Shown: piece after piece, positions 3,910 through 6,043 of the stretch | Numbering within the stretch: the first letter of the stretch is position 1 | How the letters are laid out: the number at the start of each line of letters is the position of its first letter | From: JAAGZL01 sp964628835 | GTDB taxonomy: Bacteria > Pseudomonadota > Gammaproteobacteria > Chromatiales > Chromatiaceae | Direction: 5' to 3' | Length of the DNA stretch: 6,043 nucleotides | Assembly (NCBI GenBank): GCA_964628835.1 | Contig: CAZVME010000115.1 | Coordinates: 1 to 6,043, forward strand | The notes under the pieces: generated by a model | Told to the model about the DNA's origin: nothing | Database searches by the model: none | The model's input: the letters and a program-made list of their open reading frames with translations, nothing else | Made by a program: the position numbers and the translations under genes

Positions 3910-6043
3910 GGTATCTCCGGACGCATCGCCCAGAGCTTCCTCACCACCGGCATCACTCCCCTGTTAGCGCTGGTGGGAGTTCTGCTGGGAGTGTTCGCAG
4001 TGATGATCACCCCCCGGGAGGAGGAGCCACAGATCGATGTGACCTTTGCCAACATCTTCATCCCCTTCCCTGGCGCCACCGCCACCGAAATCGAGAGCCT
4101 GGTTGCCGCCCCGGCGGAGCAGGTCATATCCGAGATCGAGGGGATCAAGCACATATACTCCACCTCCCGTCCTGGCATGGCCGTACTCACGGTACGTTAC
4201 CAGGTAGGGGTCAGCCGCTCTGACGCCATCCTGCGGCTGTACAACAAGGTCTACTCCAAACAGGACTGGCTACCCCCCGACCTGGGCGTGGTTCAACCCA
4301 TCATCAAACCCAAGGGCATAGATGACGTACCCATCATCACCGCCACCCTGTGGTCGGATGACCCGAAGATCGGCGGTTACGAACTGGGCCAGGTGGCGCA
4401 CGCCATCGAGACCGAGCTCAAGCGGGTGCCAGGCACCCGGGATATCTACACGGTGGGCGATCCCGAACGGGTGGTGAGCGTCCAGCTGGACCCTCAGTCC
4501 CTGGCCGGATACAACATCGACCTAAACGATCTGCAACGCGCCCTAACCGCCGCCAACGTGGTGCGCGACAATCTGAGCCTCACCACTGATAACCAGGAGA
4601 TCCTGGTGCAGGCCGGCACCTTTCTCTCCAGTGCCGAACAGGTGGGAAATCTGGTGGTAGGGGTGCATGCGGGAGCGCCGGTGTTTCTGCGGGATGTGGC
4701 CAAGATCAACCACGGCCCGGATCAACCCAGTCAGTATGTGTGGATCGGCAGCGGGCCAGGATCAAGCGACAAGCTACTCTCCAGTTCCGGCACCCTGCCA
4801 GCGGTCACCATTGCCATCGCCAAAAAGCCTGGGACCAATGCAGTGGATATCGCCAACGCGGTGATTGAGCGTTTCCAGCAGCTTAAGGGGATATTTATCC
4901 CGGAGGGGGTACACGCCAGCATCACCAGAAACTACGGCGCCACCGCCGACGCCAAGGCCAAAAAACTGATCAGCAAGCTGGCCTTTGCCACCGTCTCAGT
5001 GGTGCTGTTGGTGCTGTTTGCCCTAGGCTGGCGCGAGGCCTTAATCGTGGGCACCGCCGTGGTGGTGACCCTAGCCATCACCCTGTTCGCCTCCTGGGCC
5101 TGGGGCTTTACCCTGAACCGGGTATCCCTGTTCGCCCTAATCTTCTCCATCGGTATCCTGGTGGATGATGCCATCGTGGTGGTGGAGAACATTCACCGCC
5201 ATATCAGCCTGGGGGCAAAAAATCTGCAGGAGGCCATCCCTCTGGCGGTGGACGAGGTGGGAGGACCCACCATCCTGGCCACCTTTACCGTAATCGCAGC
5301 TCTTATGCCCATGGCCTTTGTCACTGGGCTGATGGGGCCTTACATGAGCCCCATACCCATCAACGCATCCATGGGCATGCTGATCTCACTGCTGGTGGCG
5401 TTTATTCTTACCCCCTGGCTTACCCACAAGGCGCTGGCAAGCAGTGCCCACACCCTGGCCGGACACGCCGAGGAAAAGAATAACAACGGACTTTCCGCCC
5501 GCATCTTCCAGCGTCTGATACGGCCGTTTCTCGACCCCAAAAAAGGGCGCTTCAAACGCGTGTTGCTCTTGCTTTCCATACTCCTGATGATCGGCGCATC
5601 TGTATCACTGGTGGCATCCAAATCGGTGATCATGAAGATGCTACCCTTCGATAACAAATCAGAGTTCCAGGTGGTGCTGGATATGCCGGAGGGCACCAGT
5701 CTGGAGCAGACCACCCGGGTGCTGAATGAGATTGGCGGCTATCTGGAAACTGTTCCAGAGGTCACCAATTATCAGGCCTACGCCGGCACCTCCGCCCCCA
5801 TCAGTTTTAACGGGCTGGTGCGCCAATACTATCTGCGTGAAGGCCCCAACCTGGGAGACATCCAGGTAAATCTGTTGGACAAGGGCCAGCGCGAGCGCCA
5901 GAGCCATGAGATCGCCCTGGGCGTGCGCCCCTCCATCCAGGAGATAGCCGCCAGGTACCGGGGTAACGTCAAGGTGGTGGAGCTGCCACCCGGCCCACCC
6001 GTGTTGTCCCCCCTGGTGGCAGAGGTGTATGGGGTGGACTATC
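3907..6043 (+). CDS. RND efflux transporter permease subunit (AcrB/HAE-like), 3' end cut by window edge
   Basis: This inner-membrane proton-driven pump subunit is open from 3907 to the window end, 712 full codons with no stop; the family usually has about 1030-1080, so the last third (roughly TM8-TM12) is outside. TM1 lies at about 12-32, followed by the PREEEPQI segment that opens the first periplasmic porter domain (to about 350). TM2 to TM6 span about 358-510, TM7 about 553-572, and the second periplasmic domain begins after that. TM4 holds ILVDDAIVVVENI with D420 and D421, equivalent to the AcrB proton-relay pair D407/D408. The double Asp is typical of drug/hydrophobe (HAE) pumps, whereas metal pumps of the CzcA type usually have DGAV there. 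The MSPIPINASMGM segment before TM6 and the IIKPKGIDDVPI segment in the porter domain mark a subfamily common in proteobacteria and often uncharacterised. The substrate is unknown. It forms an operon with the preceding adaptor; an outer-membrane factor is not visible. Confidence 0.93.
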   Translation, partial: MGISGRIAQSFLTTGITPLLALVGVLLGVFAVMITPREEEPQIDVTFANIFIPFPGATATEIESLVAAPAEQVISEIEGIKHIYSTSRPGMAVLTVRYQVGVSRSDAILRLYNKVYSKQDWLPPDLGVVQPIIKPKGIDDVPIITATLWSDDPKIGGYELGQVAHAIETELKRVPGTRDIYTVGDPERVVSVQLDPQSLAGYNIDLNDLQRALTAANVVRDNLSLTTDNQEILVQAGTFLSSAEQVGNLVVGVHAGAPVFLRDVAKINHGPDQPSQYVWIGSGPGSSDKLLSSSGTLPAVTIAIAKKPGTNAVDIANAVIERFQQLKGIFIPEGVHASITRNYGATADAKAKKLISKLAFATVSVVLLVLFALGWREALIVGTAVVVTLAITLFASWAWGFTLNRVSLFALIFSIGILVDDAIVVVENIHRHISLGAKNLQEAIPLAVDEVGGPTILATFTVIAALMPMAFVTGLMGPYMSPIPINASMGMLISLLVAFILTPWLTHKALASSAHTLAGHAEEKNNNGLSARIFQRLIRPFLDPKKGRFKRVLLLLSILLMIGASVSLVASKSVIMKMLPFDNKSEFQVVLDMPEGTSLEQTTRVLNEIGGYLETVPEVTNYQAYAGTSAPISFNGLVRQYYLREGPNLGDIQVNLLDKGQRERQSHEIALGVRPSIQEIAARYRGNVKVVELPPGPPVLSPLVAEVYGVDY

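Noticed and set aside
3168..4190. Minus-strand 340-codon open frame spanning the adaptor-permease junction
   Set aside because: It covers both well-supported plus-strand genes, its translation has no recognised domain, and its length is explained by GC-rich codons on the other strand.
2862..6043. Heavy-metal (CzcA/CusA-type) efflux system
   Set aside because: The permease has VDDAIVVVEN in TM4 rather than the DGAV-type signature of metal pumps, and the adaptor lacks metal-binding His/Met/Cys segments.

Overview
The window looks like chromosomal DNA from a proteobacterium, most likely a gammaproteobacterium with anaerobic or sulfur-linked respiration. This rests on the gene families present and on GC-rich coding regions flanking an AT-rich divergent intergenic region. 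No ribosomal RNA or other taxonomic marker is present, so the placement is inference.

Layout. Positions 1-162 are non-coding and begin with a short palindromic element of the kind scattered between proteobacterial genes. Positions 163-2592 hold a two-gene minus-strand operon, read right to left. Its first gene encodes a periplasmic octaheme c-type cytochrome of the octaheme tetrathionate reductase (OTR) family, with eight CxxCH motifs and a C-terminal membrane helix. Its second gene encodes a four-helix b-type cytochrome that starts within a few bases of the first gene's stop codon. Positions 2593-2861 are a 269-base divergent promoter region. From 2862 a plus-strand operon encodes an RND-type efflux system: a periplasmic adaptor (membrane fusion protein) followed directly by the inner-membrane RND permease. 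The permease gene is open to the last base of the window and is truncated by the window edge after about 712 codons, roughly two thirds of the family's usual length.

How the genes fit together. The two cytochromes form a plausible quinone-linked respiratory module: the b-type cytochrome would exchange electrons with the quinone pool and pass them to or from the octaheme protein, whose substrate may be tetrathionate, nitrite, hydroxylamine or another small sulfur or nitrogen compound. An FNR-like box (9 of 10 consensus positions) lies upstream of the octaheme gene. A -10-like hexamer sits where a class II FNR-activated promoter would place it, which suggests induction under low oxygen. The efflux pair is transcribed away from this module. 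Its permease carries the Asp-Asp proton-relay signature typical of drug/hydrophobe (HAE-type) RND pumps rather than metal pumps. No outer-membrane factor or dedicated regulator is visible in the window.

The most interesting points are the FNR-box geometry, a possible substitution at the position expected to supply the lysine ligand of the catalytic heme in the octaheme cytochrome, and the membrane anchoring of that protein. I saw no CRISPR array, tRNA, insertion sequence or clearly novel system.
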